Source: Gammaproteobacteria bacterium
GTDB lineage: Bacteria; Pseudomonadota; Gammaproteobacteria; Ga0077536
Direction of reading: 5' to 3'
DNA length: 37,700 nucleotides
NCBI GenBank assembly: GCA_020845935.1
Contig: JADLEV010000063.1
Coordinates: forward strand, 1-37,700
Position 1 is the first letter of the stretch; each line of letters begins with the position of its first letter. Below, piece by piece: positions 6,862-17,709 of this stretch. Both the position numbers and the translations under genes were made by a program. The notes under the pieces are model-generated. The model was given only the letters and a program-made list of their open reading frames with translations, was not told the DNA's origin and did not search any database.

Positions 6862-9270
6862 ATGACCCACGACCCAACGGTATCCGTGCTGGCGGATACC
6901 AGGACGGCAGCCGATTCAGCGCAGCACCTGCTTTTAGACTGGTTCGAACGCTGTGCGCGGCACACCGCACTGGAACGCGCAATCTCGTCGCTCTCCGAAG
7001 ACGAGCGGCTTGGTTTGCATCATCGCATCGATGACCTCGCGACGCGGCTGGACGCGCTGATCGAGGCGACGCGATGCATCTCGCGGCACCTCCCCCTGGA
7101 TGAATTGCTACATGGCCTGATTGGCCTGATCAGCGATGCATTCAACGCCGACCGCAGCACGTTGTTCCTGTATGACGCGGACAACGATGAACTTTTCTCC
7201 CGCGTGGCACAGGGCGACCTCGTCAGCGAGATCCGGTTTGCCAGCAAAGAAGGGATTGCCGGATCGGTGTTTTCCTCCGGCGTGAGCGCCATCGTGCCGC
7301 AGGCCTATGCGGACCCCAGATTCAGTCCTCGTATCGATGCGGAAACAGGTTATCGCACCGCAAGTCTGCTCTGCGTCCCGGTCCGTGCCCGCGATGGTCA
7401 AGTCATTGGCGTCACTGAAGTATTGAACAAGCGCGTCGGCGAATTCACTGCCGCGGACCAGGCGTTGCTGGAAGCGTTCACCACCCACACCGCGATTGCC
7501 CTGGAGAATGCGCATCTCGTCGAGCGTGCCCGCGTGTCACAGCGCGAGGAATCCCGCCTGGTCGAAATTACCCAGGCCATTTCCTCGGAACTCGACCTCG
7601 ACAAGCTCCTGCGGAAAATCATGCAGATTGCCACCGATTTGCTGGATGCCGAGCGCAGCACGCTGTTCCTGCACGACCCGCGTCGTGGCGAGCTCTGGTC
7701 TCGAGTCGCGGAGGGGATCGAACAACCGGATATCCGCCTGCCCGATCGCCGCGGCATCGCCGGTCACGTCTTCCGGACACGCACGGTGGTCAACATCCGT
7801 GATGCCTATGCCGATGCGCGGTTCAACCAGGATGTTGATCAACAGACCGGTTACCGGACGCAAACGGTTCTCTGCGTCCCGGTCATTGACAAGATGGGCA
7901 GTGCGGTCGGCGTGATGCAGGTTCTGAACAAGAACAACGGCGGTCACTTCAGCAGGCGTGATGAACGCCGGCTGGAACTGCTCGCCGCCCAGAGCGCTAT
8001 CGCGCTGGACAACGCCCGGCTGTTCCGCGACGTGCTGCAGGAGCGGAACTATTGCGAAAACGTGCTGCGCAGTCTGACCAACGGAGTCATCACGCTGGAC
8101 GACCGCCACCGTATCGAAACGGTCAACGATGCCGCATTGCGGACCTTGAAACGCGACGTACGCGATGTTCTGGGCCGCAGTGCCGAACAGGTCTTTACCA
8201 GCGACAATCGCTGGATTCTCGGGGCCGTGCGTAGGGTCAACGAATCCCGTCTTCCCGATACCACGCTGGATGCAACCTATCAACGGGATGATGGCGAATC
8301 GATTTCGGTCAACGTCATCTCGTCACCGATTTACGAAGCCAATCAGTCGGTTCTCGGTTCGATGCTCGTGATTGAGGACATTACCGCGGAGAAACGCATT
8401 CGCGGCGCCATGTCACGCTACATGAACAAGGAGTTGGTCGACCAGTTGCTCGCTGCCGGCGATGCGGCGCTTGGTGGATGCGCGCAACAGGCAACGATCC
8501 TGTTTGCCGATATTCGCAACTTCACCAACATCAGCGAGCGTCTCGGGCCACAGGGTACCGTGGCGATGCTGAACCAATTCTTCACCACAATGGTGGACGT
8601 CATCTTCAAGCACGGCGGCATCCTCGACAAATACATCGGGGACGCAATCATGGCGGTGTTCGGCACGCCCTTTCCCGCCGCGGACGATGCCGAACGCGCG
8701 GTCCGGGTCGCGATCGAGATGCTGGAAGTCCTGGCGCGGCTTAATCGCGAGCGCGTCGCCGCCGGCCATGAGCCGATCGAAATCCGCATCGGCATCAATT
8801 CCGACGAGGTCGTGGCCGGCAACATTGGTTCCGTACGCCGGATGGATTACACGGTGGTAGGTGACGGCGTGAACCTCGCGTCGCGGCTGGAATCGGCAAA
8901 CAAGTTTTTCGGTACGAGAATCTTGGCCAGCGGATCAACCGTGCGGCAACTGTCCGGACGGTACCTGCTGCGCGAACTCGACTTGATTCGAGTCCGCGGC
9001 CGGGAACTTCCGGTCGCCCTGTTCGAGGTGATGGGCCGCTGGTCCCAGGCCGAAACGAACGCCGCCCAGGAGTTCATCGGTCATTTCGAGCGTGGCTTGC
9101 GCTTGTACCGGGCGTCGCAGTTTCAGGACGCAATCGGTGCCTTCGCGGTCGCGCAAGCCTTGCGCCCGGATGATCGGCCATGCCGGATATTCATCGAGCG
9201 TTCCCGCCGCTACATGGCCGCACCTCCTTCGTCCGATTGGGATGGCGTCTGGTCGTTGCGCGAGAATTAG
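6862..9270 (+). CDS. Class III adenylate cyclase, GAF-GAF-PAS-cyclase
   Basis: 802 residues without membrane segments. After about 60 N-terminal residues come GAF-A (about 62-220), GAF-B (about 232-390), PAS (about 400-510), the cyclase homology domain (about 540-720) and a helical TPR-like tail. This is the layout of cyanobacterial CyaB1. Catalytic residues are present: metal-binding D550 (FADIRNFTN) and D594 (GDAIMAVFG), K590 and D662 consistent with adenine selection, and N671/R675 in VNLASRLE. It should therefore make cAMP, not cGMP. GAF-B has a full NKxnFxxxDE motif (N356-K357, F363, D367-E368), known from cyclic-nucleotide-binding GAF domains. GAF-A has N189-K190, F195, D199 but Gln at 200. 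Feedback by cAMP is a reasonable inference. The stop is followed by 166 nt before the next gene. Confidence 0.93.
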   Translation: MTHDPTVSVLADTRTAADSAQHLLLDWFERCARHTALERAISSLSEDERLGLHHRIDDLATRLDALIEATRCISRHLPLDELLHGLIGLISDAFNADRSTLFLYDADNDELFSRVAQGDLVSEIRFASKEGIAGSVFSSGVSAIVPQAYADPRFSPRIDAETGYRTASLLCVPVRARDGQVIGVTEVLNKRVGEFTAADQALLEAFTTHTAIALENAHLVERARVSQREESRLVEITQAISSELDLDKLLRKIMQIATDLLDAERSTLFLHDPRRGELWSRVAEGIEQPDIRLPDRRGIAGHVFRTRTVVNIRDAYADARFNQDVDQQTGYRTQTVLCVPVIDKMGSAVGVMQVLNKNNGGHFSRRDERRLELLAAQSAIALDNARLFRDVLQERNYCENVLRSLTNGVITLDDRHRIETVNDAALRTLKRDVRDVLGRSAEQVFTSDNRWILGAVRRVNESRLPDTTLDATYQRDDGESISVNVISSPIYEANQSVLGSMLVIEDITAEKRIRGAMSRYMNKELVDQLLAAGDAALGGCAQQATILFADIRNFTNISERLGPQGTVAMLNQFFTTMVDVIFKHGGILDKYIGDAIMAVFGTPFPAADDAERAVRVAIEMLEVLARLNRERVAAGHEPIEIRIGINSDEVVAGNIGSVRRMDYTVVGDGVNLASRLESANKFFGTRILASGSTVRQLSGRYLLRELDLIRVRGRELPVALFEVMGRWSQAETNAAQEFIGHFERGLRLYRASQFQDAIGAFAVAQALRPDDRPCRIFIERSRRYMAAPPSSDWDGVWSLREN

Positions 9271-9420
9271 CCTCCACGCGGCTGGTGCTTGCGCGCATGC
9301 CGCGCGAGCACGAGGTTCCCGACACGGAAGTTCGCCCTTTTACGGAGCTTCCTTTGGTTGTAGAAACCTGTCGTAACCCCATGGATAATTGGGTTAATAT
9401 CAACGGACCTCAGATCGATT

Positions 9421-9427
9421 GGAGGAG
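9421..9427 (+). promoter_or_regulatory. Ribosome binding site deciding the L,D-transpeptidase start
   Basis: GGAGGAG at 9421-9427 is 9 nt before GTG 9437-9439. The longer frame would start at a TTG that overlaps this site, so GTG 9437 is the likely start, and it places a signal peptide directly at the N terminus. Confidence 0.75.
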
Positions 9428-9436
9428 CGTTTCGGG

Positions 9437-10021
9437 GTGATTGGGAGATTGATCCCGCCGTTCGCGGCCGCGCTGTTGCTGGTTGTTGCGACGACGCCTG
9501 CCGGAGCCAATGAAGCCCCCGCTCGCGATTCCCGCTTTGCGCTGGAAATTCGCAAGGCCAGCAAGGTCATGCTGGTCAAGGCGGGAGATCATATCGAGCG
9601 CCGGTTCGCGGTCGCTGTCGGCAGCGGTGGTGCCGGTGACAAGCAACGGGTCGGTGACAACAAGACTCCGGTCGGCGTCTATCGTGTGGTTGGTTTTCGT
9701 GCCAACAGCGCGTACCACTATTTCATCCAGATAGGCTATCCGAACATCAAGGACGCCTTTCAGGGATTGAAGAACCAGATCATTTCGCAGCGCGAATTCG
9801 ATCGCATCGTCTCGGCGCTCAAGACCGGCGATGTGCCGCCGCAAAACACGGCGCTTGGTGGCTCGATCGGCATACACGGAATCGGCGAAATGACCCCGGA
9901 TCGCCTCACGATTCATCAACACATCGACTGGACCCACGGCTGCATCGCGCTGACCAACAACGAAGTCATGGATTTGACACGGTACGTGCGCGTCGGTACC
10001 CGCGTCCTGATCACAGATTAA
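9437..10021 (+). CDS. Exported L,D-transpeptidase (YkuD domain)
   Basis: 194 residues from GTG 9437. Residues 1-24 are a signal peptide (PPFAAALLLVVATTPAGA). The YkuD catalytic domain fills the rest: GDNKTPVGVYRV near residue 75, H147 in GIHGIG, and HIDWTHGCIALTN with H167 and nucleophile C169, matching the family [ST]HGC motif. These enzymes form or exchange 3-3 peptidoglycan cross-links or attach proteins to peptidoglycan, and small members with this layout often act as murein L,D-carboxy- or transpeptidases in the periplasm. The specific substrate cannot be read from sequence. The TAA stop is 3 nt from the convergent tilS stop. Confidence 0.9.
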   Translation: MIGRLIPPFAAALLLVVATTPAGANEAPARDSRFALEIRKASKVMLVKAGDHIERRFAVAVGSGGAGDKQRVGDNKTPVGVYRVVGFRANSAYHYFIQIGYPNIKDAFQGLKNQIISQREFDRIVSALKTGDVPPQNTALGGSIGIHGIGEMTPDRLTIHQHIDWTHGCIALTNNEVMDLTRYVRVGTRVLITD

Positions 10022-10024
10022 TTC

Positions 10025-11353
10025 CTACCGCTTTCGCTCCCAGATCAATTGCAGGCCCGGTGCCGTGGCCGCTGCTCGATACTCTTCGACAATCAGATAA
10101 TCGGCGATCGCGGCAAGCTCACCGTTGACGAACAGCAACGGCAGCAGTGACCGCTCCCAAGGGGGTACGTCAAGTTCCTGCAAGATTAGTTTCAGGCGAC
10201 GCCGGGGACCGGCGCACCGTATCCGGAAATGCTCCCCACCGCGCCGCAGCCGCACCTCGATCGTCGCACCGGTAATGCGATCGACCGCCAGGCCTGTCCC
10301 CACAGCGGGTTCCGCGTGCAACAGACCCCACGGCAATGGCAAGGGGGTCTCCGGATTCCACTTCGCCCGGAACGTCCGCCCGCGCTCCGGCAGCGGTGGC
10401 AGCAGATACAGGCACTGGCGGAATCGCCGCACCTCGTGGCTGCCGAGGCGAATCACGGGATTGCGATCGGTTGCGGCGTCGAAGGCCTGGCGCAGCAGTT
10501 GCTCCAATTGCTGTCGTGTCGGCGGTGTGAGGCCACTGCGCCGCAGCCAAAGCCGCATCACCGCCTCGCGCAGATCTGCTCGCAACCCTGCCATTCTGCT
10601 CAGGTCGAGCTGCGGCCCGCGCAGCGCGTGTTCGAGTACTTCGGCCGTGAGCCGGTGCAGCAGATCTGCGTCCTGGCGCAGCAGGCCGGCGTTGCGCGAC
10701 CAGACCGCATCGACTGCCGGCCAGCGCTCGCGCACGAGCGGCATGACAACATGCCGAATAAAATTCCGGTCGTGATTCAGGTCTTCGTTGCTGGGGTCCT
10801 CGACCGCAACCAGGCCATGTCGCGCGGCGTAGGCATCGATCGCTGCCTTGGCAACGTGCAGCATCGGCCGCACGACGTGCAACCCCTCAATCCGGACCGA
10901 TGCGCTGATCCCGGCCAGACCCGCCGTACTCGCGCCGCGCAGAGCACGCAGCAGAAACGTCTCGGCCTGATCGCGTGCATGGTGCGCAGTGACCAGCACC
11001 GCATCCTCTCCGAGAAGCCGGCGCAACAGTCGATAGCGCTGCTGCCGTGCCCAGGCTTCCAGACTCAGCCCGGCCTGCGGCCGCTGATCGATGCGTGCAA
11101 CAACGATGGGAACGCCGAACGCGGCACAAACGTCGCGGCAATGCTGCTCCCAGGCATCGGCTTGCGCATGCAGGCCATGATTGATGTGACCAACGACAAT
11201 CGATTGGCCAAGCTCATGCGCCTTTCCGACCAGGAAGTGCAACAGCACATGGGAATCGATACCGCCACTGTAGGCGACGCACAGTCTGCCGTGCTCGGGC
11301 AGATGGCGCCGCAGGTCCGGCAGGAGCCCGGCTACAGGATCATCGGTCTTCAA
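10025..11353 (-). CDS. tilS: tRNA(Ile)-lysidine synthase
   Basis: 442 residues. The N-terminal PP-loop ATPase domain has [15 protein letters not shown] (about 26-40), and downstream [17 protein letters not shown] fits TilS. A central and a C-terminal TilS domain follow ([20 protein letters not shown] near the end). TilS adds lysine to C34 of the CAU anticodon of tRNA-Ile2, changing decoding from AUG to AUA and switching charging to isoleucine. The chosen start is TTG 11353-11351, because no ATG or GTG lies in frame before the P-loop. It overlaps the accA end by 14 nt, so translation is probably coupled. tilS follows accA in many gammaproteobacteria. It is the last gene of the 17-gene minus-strand run. 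Confidence 0.94.
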   Translation of the reverse strand: MKTDDPVAGLLPDLRRHLPEHGRLCVAYSGGIDSHVLLHFLVGKAHELGQSIVVGHINHGLHAQADAWEQHCRDVCAAFGVPIVVARIDQRPQAGLSLEAWARQQRYRLLRRLLGEDAVLVTAHHARDQAETFLLRALRGASTAGLAGISASVRIEGLHVVRPMLHVAKAAIDAYAARHGLVAVEDPSNEDLNHDRNFIRHVVMPLVRERWPAVDAVWSRNAGLLRQDADLLHRLTAEVLEHALRGPQLDLSRMAGLRADLREAVMRLWLRRSGLTPPTRQQLEQLLRQAFDAATDRNPVIRLGSHEVRRFRQCLYLLPPLPERGRTFRAKWNPETPLPLPWGLLHAEPAVGTGLAVDRITGATIEVRLRRGGEHFRIRCAGPRRRLKLILQELDVPPWERSLLPLLFVNGELAAIADYLIVEEYRAAATAPGLQLIWERKR

Positions 11354-12293
11354 ACCGGCCCAGATCCAGATAACGCTGCACGCGCTTCTGTTGTCGGAGT
11401 TCCGGCGCCAGCGGCGTCAATTGGCGTAGCGCATCGACGATGGCGCTCTTGGCATTGCGCGCCGCGACATCGTAATCACGATGTGCGGCGCCCGGAGGCT
11501 CCGGAATGACGGCGTCGATCACGCCCAATTCGGCGAGCTGCTGCGAGGTGATCCCCATGCTGGCTGCGGCGAGTTCGGCCTTGTTCGCGTCCTTCCACAA
11601 GATTGAAGCGCAACCCTCCGGGCTGATCACGGAATAGGTCGCGTACTGCAGCATCAGCACCCGATCGCCGACACCGATCGCCAACGCCCCGCCCGAACCA
11701 CCTTCGCCGATGATGACGCAGACAATCGGCACGCGGAAACCGGCCATCCGTTGCAGATTGATCGCAATCGCCTGGCTCTGCCCACGCTCCTCCGCACCCA
11801 CCCCCGGATAAGCGCCCGGGGTATCGATGAAGGTGATGATGGGCAGTTGGAACTGATCGGCGAGTTCCATCAGACGCAGGGCCTTGCGATAACCCTCTGG
11901 CCGCGGCATGCCGAAATTGCGCTGGATGTTTTCCTTGGTATTGCGGCCTTTCTGGTGGCCAACAAACAAGCAGCTCATGCCATCGAGTCGTGCCAGGCCG
12001 CCGACAATCGCCTCATCGTCGGCAAACATGCGATCACCATGCAATTGATGTACGTCGCTGAAAATCCGTTCGACGTAATCGAGCGTGTAGGGTCGTAACG
12101 GGTGGCGCGCAAGCTTCGACACCTGCCACGGCGTCAGGCGACTGAAAATGCGATCGGTCAGCTCGTTCGCCCGCTGCCGCAGGCGCGTGATTTCCTCGCT
12201 GATGTTCAGATCGGCATCATGGCCCGCACTGCGCAGCTCCTCGATCTTTTCCTCTAGTTCGCCGATTGGTTGTTCAAAGTCGAGATATTTCAT
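11340..12293 (-). CDS. accA: Acetyl-CoA carboxylase, carboxyltransferase subunit alpha
   Basis: 317 residues, the normal length. The start [20 protein letters not shown] and the carboxyltransferase core ([66 protein letters not shown]) are very well conserved. With AccD it moves the carboxyl group from carboxybiotin on AccB to acetyl-CoA, giving malonyl-CoA for fatty acid synthesis. The ATG at 12291-12293 follows a GGAAG-type ribosome site. It lies 92 nt downstream of dnaE, the usual order in gammaproteobacteria. Confidence 0.97.
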   Translation of the reverse strand: MKYLDFEQPIGELEEKIEELRSAGHDADLNISEEITRLRQRANELTDRIFSRLTPWQVSKLARHPLRPYTLDYVERIFSDVHQLHGDRMFADDEAIVGGLARLDGMSCLFVGHQKGRNTKENIQRNFGMPRPEGYRKALRLMELADQFQLPIITFIDTPGAYPGVGAEERGQSQAIAINLQRMAGFRVPIVCVIIGEGGSGGALAIGVGDRVLMLQYATYSVISPEGCASILWKDANKAELAAASMGITSQQLAELGVIDAVIPEPPGAAHRDYDVAARNAKSAIVDALRQLTPLAPELRQQKRVQRYLDLGRFEDR

Positions 12294-12343
12294 TAGTCGC
12301 TTCCATCAAGGACGGTCTACACCAGCAAACACCGGCCGGAAAT

Positions 12344-12362
12344 CGGTACCGCCACGGTACCG
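12344..12362 (-). other. Palindromic hairpin between dnaE and accA
   Basis: The 8-nt palindrome CGGTACCG occurs twice, separated by 3 nt (12344-12351 and 12355-12362), so it can form an 8-bp hairpin on either strand. It lies 23 nt past the dnaE stop. No T-run follows on the minus strand. It may be a partial terminator or processing site that sets accA-tilS apart from dnaE. Confidence 0.5.
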
Positions 12363-12385
12363 CACCACGCCCGGCGCCGATGCCG

Positions 12386-15300
12386 TCAATACTCCAGCGC
12401 CACCCGATCGCCGCCAAAACAGCGCCGCAAATCCGCCAGCAGCGCATCATTCGCCTCGACGCACCAGGCAGCGCCGAGCCGGATGCGAGCGATCGCGCCG
12501 TCACGGCGATAGGTAAGCACTACCGGGCACTGGCCGTTGCGGTAGGGCGCGAGCACCGTGCGCAAAGCGTCGACGCAACCCGGATCACCGGCATCGACAT
12601 CCAGAATCAGATTACGCGCATACTTGCGGCGAACCTCGTCGATCGTAAAAACCTTCTCCGCGGTTAGCGTGCATTCTCCGGAGAACCGGTCCTCACCCGC
12701 ATTTCCCTCGACCAGGATCACGGTGTCCTGCACCAGTTTGTCGAGCACGCCCTCCAGTAACTCGGCGTAGACATTGACATCCGCGCGGGCGCTGCCGTCA
12801 TCGAGCATCACGATAGCGTATCGGCCGCGCTTGCCACGCTGCAGGCGGACGCTGTCCACCAGACCCGCGACGACGCGCCGGCCCGGCTTCAGTTCCTGCA
12901 GCGAACAGGAAGTGACGCACCGCAACTCCGCGGCGTAGCGGGCGATCGGATGCCCGCTGACGTAATGGCCAAGGGCTTCCTTTTCATGCCGCAACCGTAC
13001 CTCGTCCGGCCACTCTTCCTGCTGCCGCAGAAAGTCCGACGTTGCAGCAACCGGAGATATTGTACCGGCACCGGCATCGAACATGTCTTCCTGCCCGGCC
13101 GACAGGCGCCGCACCTGCTGCTCGGCGGTGCGCATTGCCGCCTCGCAGGTATCGCTCAGGTACCTCCGGCTTTGCTGGAAACCGTCACAGGCGCCGGCAC
13201 GAATCAATACCTCTACCGAGCGCTTGTTCAGACGGCGTGGGCCGACCCGGCGGCAGAACTCGAACAGGTCATGGAACGAGCCGAGGCGTTCCCGCTCCTC
13301 GGTGATTGCTTCGATGATGTTGCGCCCGATCCCCTTGATTGCACCGAGACCATAGCGGATGCCTTTTGCCGATGACACCGTGAAGCGGAATGCAGAGTGA
13401 TTGATGTCCGGCCGCTCAACCGCGAGGCCGAGACGCCGGCACTCGTCCAGCATCGCAATCACCTTGTCGGTATGGTCCATGTCCGAGGACAGCACCGCCG
13501 CCATGAACGCCGCCGGATGATGCGCCTTCAGCCACGCCGTCTGATAGGCGACCAAGGCGTATGCGGCCGAATGCGATTTATTGAAGCCATAGCCGGCGAA
13601 CTTTTCCATCAAATCGAAGATTTCGGCCGCGAGTTCGGCGGCAACGCCATTCAGCGCAGCACCGGCGACGAACTTCTCGCGGTGTTTCGCCATCTCCTCG
13701 GGCTTCTTCTTTCCCATCGCCCGGCGCAACGTATCGGCGGCACCGAGCGAATAGCCAGCGAGAACCTGTGCGATCTGCATCACCTGTTCCTGATACAGCA
13801 TGATGCCGTTGGTCGTGCGGAGGATAGGCTCGAGCAATGGATGCGGATAGATGACCTTGGTCTTGCCGTGTTTGCGATCGATGTATTCATCGATCATCCC
13901 CGACGGCCCCGGGCGGATCAGTGCGACCAGCGCGATCAGATCCTCGAACGAATCTTCCGGCTTCATCCGCCGGATCAAATCCTTCATCACCCGTGATTCG
14001 AGCTGGAATACCGCGCTGGTCCGTGCGGAACGAATCAAGGCATAGGTCGGCACGTCATCGAGCGGCAACAGATTGATGTCAATCGGCGACTCGGCGCGTG
14101 CGATACGGGCGGCATTGATGTCCTTCAGGGCCCAGTCGATGATGGTCAGCGTGCGCAGGCCGAGGAAGTCGAACTTCACCAGGCCCACGGATTCGACATC
14201 TCCCATGTCAAACTGCGTCACCGGCATCGCCCCGTCCTGTTCGCAGTACAGTGGCATGTACGAGGTCAGCGGCCGCGGTGAAATGACGACGCCACCGGCA
14301 TGTCGGCCAGCGTTGCGCGTCAAACCCTCCAGTTGCAGCGCCAGGTCGACGATGGCGCGCACGTCCTCGTCCTCGTCGTACTTCTGCTTCAGCTCCGGGC
14401 TTTCGTCCAGCGCCCGAGTCAAAGTCATGTGCAGTTCGAAGGGTATGGTCTTGGCGATCTGATCGACGAACGAATAGGCGTGCCCGAGTACACGCCCGCA
14501 GTCACGGACCGACGCCTTCGCCGCCATCGTGCCGTAGGTGATGATCTGCGCCACGCGTTCGCCGCCATAGCGCCGCATGACGTATTCGATGACCTCATCC
14601 CTGCGCTCCATACAAAAATCGACATCGAAGTCTGGCATCGACACGCGTTCGGGGTTGAGGAACCGCTCGAACAGCAGGTCGAATCGGATCGGATCGAGTT
14701 CGGTGATGCCAAGGGCATAGGCCACCAGTGAGCCGACCCCGGATCCACGCCCCGGTCCGACCGGGATCCCCTGCGCCTTCGCCCAGGCAATGAAGTCCGC
14801 GACGATGAGAAAGTAACCGGAGAATCCCATCTTTGCGATGACTTCAGTTTCCAACTGCAGGCGGCCGCGGTAGGTTTCCGGCAGTTGCTGCAACGCCATT
14901 GCCGCATCGTCGGCGAGCACGTTGCCGCGTGCCCGCCAGCGTCGCAGAAGTCCGGCGGCCGCGTCACCACGCAACCGCGCGTCGACGCCTTGTGGACCTG
15001 CGTCGGCAAACTCGGGCAGATGATATTGCCCCAGTTGCAGCTCGAAGTTGCAGCGCTGCGCAATCGCGACCGAGTTGGCAAGCGCATCCGGCAGATCCTG
15101 GAACAGGGCGGCCATTTCACTCGCACTGCGCAGATATTGCTGCGCGGTACAGTGCCGCGGCCGGCGGGGATCGCCAAGCGTCTTGCCGGCTTGAATACAG
15201 ACACGGGCCTCGTGCGCCTCGTACTCGCTGGCGTTGATGAAGCGCACATCGTTGCTCGCGACAAACGGCACGTTGAACTCCACGCCACCGGTCAGCAGCG

Positions 15301-15856
15301 CTTGATTGACCTCTTCCTCCTGGTCGCGGCCAACCCGGGTCAGCTCCAAATAGTAGCGATCACCGAAGCGCGTCCGCCACCAGTCTAGGCGGCGCCTTGC
15401 CCGCTCACCGCCGTGTTCCCGCAGTGCCGAGCTGACATCCCCCCACTGCTGCGAACCGATTGCGATCAAGCCGGCCGCAGCTCCCGGCGTCAGCCACGCC
15501 TCGTTGAGGAACACACCGTCGCGCCGCCGGCCCTCGAGATAGGCGCGCGTCAACAGCTGGGACAGATTCAGGTAGCCGTCATAGTCCTGACACAGCAACA
15601 GCAGCCTTGACGGACTTTCCTGCGGTCGATCGCTGGCAACGCTGACTTCCGCACCCACGATTGGCTTGATACCGGCCTGCTGGGCCGCCTTGTAGAACTT
15701 GACCAACGCAAACATGTTGTTCAGGTCGGTGACCGCAAGCGCCGGCATTGCCTCGGCACGGCCACGCGCGACGAGATCGTCGATCCGCACCAGACCATCC
15801 TCTATCGAGTACTCGGTATGCAGATGCAGATGCACAAACCGTGGCGTGTCAGTCAT
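12386..15856 (-). CDS. dnaE: DNA polymerase III subunit alpha
   Basis: 1156 residues from ATG 15856, matching the usual E. coli-type length of about 1160; the frame extends further upstream into rnhB but that part is not family sequence. The PHP domain opens with [19 protein letters not shown] (about 6-24). The polymerase core follows with catalytic Asp409 and Asp411 in [34 protein letters not shown] and [16 protein letters not shown]. An OB-fold near the C terminus has [20 protein letters not shown]. DnaE is the replicative polymerase and binds the beta clamp, epsilon and tau. Its start overlaps the rnhB stop by 8 nt, the order typical of gammaproteobacteria. Confidence 0.97.
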   Translation of the reverse strand: MTDTPRFVHLHLHTEYSIEDGLVRIDDLVARGRAEAMPALAVTDLNNMFALVKFYKAAQQAGIKPIVGAEVSVASDRPQESPSRLLLLCQDYDGYLNLSQLLTRAYLEGRRRDGVFLNEAWLTPGAAAGLIAIGSQQWGDVSSALREHGGERARRRLDWWRTRFGDRYYLELTRVGRDQEEEVNQALLTGGVEFNVPFVASNDVRFINASEYEAHEARVCIQAGKTLGDPRRPRHCTAQQYLRSASEMAALFQDLPDALANSVAIAQRCNFELQLGQYHLPEFADAGPQGVDARLRGDAAAGLLRRWRARGNVLADDAAMALQQLPETYRGRLQLETEVIAKMGFSGYFLIVADFIAWAKAQGIPVGPGRGSGVGSLVAYALGITELDPIRFDLLFERFLNPERVSMPDFDVDFCMERRDEVIEYVMRRYGGERVAQIITYGTMAAKASVRDCGRVLGHAYSFVDQIAKTIPFELHMTLTRALDESPELKQKYDEDEDVRAIVDLALQLEGLTRNAGRHAGGVVISPRPLTSYMPLYCEQDGAMPVTQFDMGDVESVGLVKFDFLGLRTLTIIDWALKDINAARIARAESPIDINLLPLDDVPTYALIRSARTSAVFQLESRVMKDLIRRMKPEDSFEDLIALVALIRPGPSGMIDEYIDRKHGKTKVIYPHPLLEPILRTTNGIMLYQEQVMQIAQVLAGYSLGAADTLRRAMGKKKPEEMAKHREKFVAGAALNGVAAELAAEIFDLMEKFAGYGFNKSHSAAYALVAYQTAWLKAHHPAAFMAAVLSSDMDHTDKVIAMLDECRRLGLAVERPDINHSAFRFTVSSAKGIRYGLGAIKGIGRNIIEAITEERERLGSFHDLFEFCRRVGPRRLNKRSVEVLIRAGACDGFQQSRRYLSDTCEAAMRTAEQQVRRLSAGQEDMFDAGAGTISPVAATSDFLRQQEEWPDEVRLRHEKEALGHYVSGHPIARYAAELRCVTSCSLQELKPGRRVVAGLVDSVRLQRGKRGRYAIVMLDDGSARADVNVYAELLEGVLDKLVQDTVILVEGNAGEDRFSGECTLTAEKVFTIDEVRRKYARNLILDVDAGDPGCVDALRTVLAPYRNGQCPVVLTYRRDGAIARIRLGAAWCVEANDALLADLRRCFGGDRVALEY

Positions 15857-16436
15857 CGCCGGCGCTCCGCGATGCCATGCAGCTTGCGACCGGCCCAAAA
15901 CCTTGCCGATGCTCAGGACAAGGTCCGTGCCGCCGCAGTGCGGCGAGATGCTCTGCGGTCGGGTAACCCTTGTGTTTCGCGAAACCGTATTCGGGATAAC
16001 GCACGTCCAGCTCAAGCATGTGACGATCGCGCGCCACCTTGGCGAGAATCGAAGCCGCGCTGATCGCCGGCACACAATCATCGCCACCGACGATCGCCAG
16101 CGCGGGCACGCTCAGTTCCGGGCAGCGGTTGCCATCAATCAGGACCTGCTCCGGCAGCACCGCCAAGCTCAGCACCGCGCGCCGCATCGCCTGCATCGTG
16201 GCCCACAGAATATTGAGTTCGGCGATTTCATCGACCTCCGCCCAGGCAATCGCGCTCGCAACGCTGTTGTGAAGGATCTCGTCATAAAGTCGTTCCCGAC
16301 GCTGGGCACTGAGGCGCTTCGAGTCACGCATCCGGTGCTCGATCGTCTCCGGTGCCAGAATCACCGCGGCGGCATAGACGCGACCAGCCAGTGGCCCGCG
16401 CCCGGCTTCATCGACACCGGCAATGAGCCCCGGCAT
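15849..16436 (-). CDS. rnhB: Ribonuclease HII
   Basis: 195 residues. Type 2 RNase H signature [15 protein letters not shown] at the N terminus supplies the catalytic Asp-Glu pair, and [36 protein letters not shown] and [11 protein letters not shown] follow. It cuts the RNA strand of RNA-DNA hybrids and starts removal of single ribonucleotides in DNA. A TTG lies directly before the ATG, but the ATG at 16436-16434 overlaps the lpxB stop as TGATG and is the better start. The short C-terminal tail after [10 protein letters not shown] is unremarkable. Confidence 0.95.
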   Translation of the reverse strand: MPGLIAGVDEAGRGPLAGRVYAAAVILAPETIEHRMRDSKRLSAQRRERLYDEILHNSVASAIAWAEVDEIAELNILWATMQAMRRAVLSLAVLPEQVLIDGNRCPELSVPALAIVGGDDCVPAISAASILAKVARDRHMLELDVRYPEYGFAKHKGYPTAEHLAALRRHGPCPEHRQGFGPVASCMASRSAGDD

Positions 16437-17572
16437 CAAACACCTCCCGCCATATCGAGAACCACGGCTGCGGCCTGTTGCATCGCGCCTTGGCGCAAGG
16501 TGCGATGCAATTCGTCGCAGCGGCGCCGGTAGGCAGCGACCCGCCGCGGACTATTCAGCCAGGCCATGATGGCCTCCGCCACCAGGGGCGGCTGCAACTG
16601 CCCCTGAACGAATTCCGGAACCAGGTTGTCCCCGGCGACGATGTTGGCCAGTGCGATCGACGATACCCGCAGCAACGGCCGCAGCACCGTGTAATCGAGC
16701 CAGGACGTGCGATACGCGACCACTTGCGGACACCGGCACAGCAACGCCTCCAGCGTCGCCGTGCCGGACGCAACCAGTGCGACATCGGCGGCGGTCAACG
16801 TCTCCCGCGCCCGACCGGCACACCAGATTACCGGCAGGCCCGGCGTGCAGGCGGCGCGTTGCTGTTCGAGCAACGCTTGCGAAGCCGCATCGACGGGGGC
16901 ACAAAGAATACGCAAACCCGGCTGCCGGCGTGTGACTTCAGCGGCCACGCGAAGGAATGGCTCCGCATGCCGCAGCAATTCCTTGCGTCGGCTACCCGGT
17001 AGCAACGCAAGACACCGAGAGTCGCCACCGACACCTAGATTGTCGCGTGCCTCGTCGCGGCGTGGCTCCAACGGAATCTCGTCCGCATATGGGTGCCCGA
17101 TGTATTCGACCCGCAAGCCGGTCCCCAGGTAACAATCCGGTTCGAACGGAAAGATCGCCAGCAACCGGTCCGCCGCACGCGCGACCTGATGCACCCTCCC
17201 CGGTCGCCACGCCCAGACCGTCGGACTGACGAAGTGCACGGTTCGAATGCCAGCGTCCTTCAGCGCGCGCTCGATCGGCAGGACGAAATCGGGGACATCG
17301 ACGCCGACAACGACGTCAGGCCGAAGGGTCAGATATCTATCGCGAACCGATCGCTGTAGACGTTTCAGGCGCGGATAACTGGCAAGCACCGCACTGATGC
17401 CCATGACGGACAAGTGCTCGATACCGAAGTGTCCCGTACAACCTGCGGCACGCATCGCCGGACCGGCCATTCCGAAGACGTCGCACTCCGGTCGACGCGC
17501 GAGGATCGCGCGGATCATGCCGGCGGCCAGCCGATCTCCCGATGGTTCTCCTGCAATGACGGCGATGCGCAT
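16436..17572 (-). CDS. lpxB: Lipid-A-disaccharide synthase
   Basis: 378 residues from ATG 17572-17570. Family signatures are [20 protein letters not shown] at the start, [79 protein letters not shown] and [14 protein letters not shown]. It condenses UDP-2,3-diacylglucosamine with lipid X (2,3-diacylglucosamine-1-phosphate) at the inner membrane surface to make the lipid A disaccharide. A longer frame upstream lacks family similarity. It is 137 nt downstream of lpxA; I saw no other gene in that gap. Confidence 0.96.
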   Translation of the reverse strand: MRIAVIAGEPSGDRLAAGMIRAILARRPECDVFGMAGPAMRAAGCTGHFGIEHLSVMGISAVLASYPRLKRLQRSVRDRYLTLRPDVVVGVDVPDFVLPIERALKDAGIRTVHFVSPTVWAWRPGRVHQVARAADRLLAIFPFEPDCYLGTGLRVEYIGHPYADEIPLEPRRDEARDNLGVGGDSRCLALLPGSRRKELLRHAEPFLRVAAEVTRRQPGLRILCAPVDAASQALLEQQRAACTPGLPVIWCAGRARETLTAADVALVASGTATLEALLCRCPQVVAYRTSWLDYTVLRPLLRVSSIALANIVAGDNLVPEFVQGQLQPPLVAEAIMAWLNSPRRVAAYRRRCDELHRTLRQGAMQQAAAVVLDMAGGV

Positions 17573-17709
17573 TGACCCAGACCGTGTTTGGATTGCGCCG
17601 CGGGGATAAACGCGTTGACAGCCCCGGCGCCGCGCCGACTCGCGAGGACCGACAGTGCTCACGAAAGCTTAGCGGGGCGCTGACAGCGATTGCTCGCACC
17701 AGCAGCCTG

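Noticed and set aside
9929-9946. L,D-transpeptidase motif THGC as an altered active site
   Set aside because: Thr is accepted in place of Ser in this motif, so it is normal.
15857-16087. Longer DnaE start that would add 77 residues
   Set aside because: The extra part overlaps rnhB and lacks DnaE similarity; the PHP domain begins right after ATG 15856.
17573-17709. Small gene between lpxA and lpxB
   Set aside because: No ribosome site with a plausible frame; the lpxB frame extension has no family sequence.
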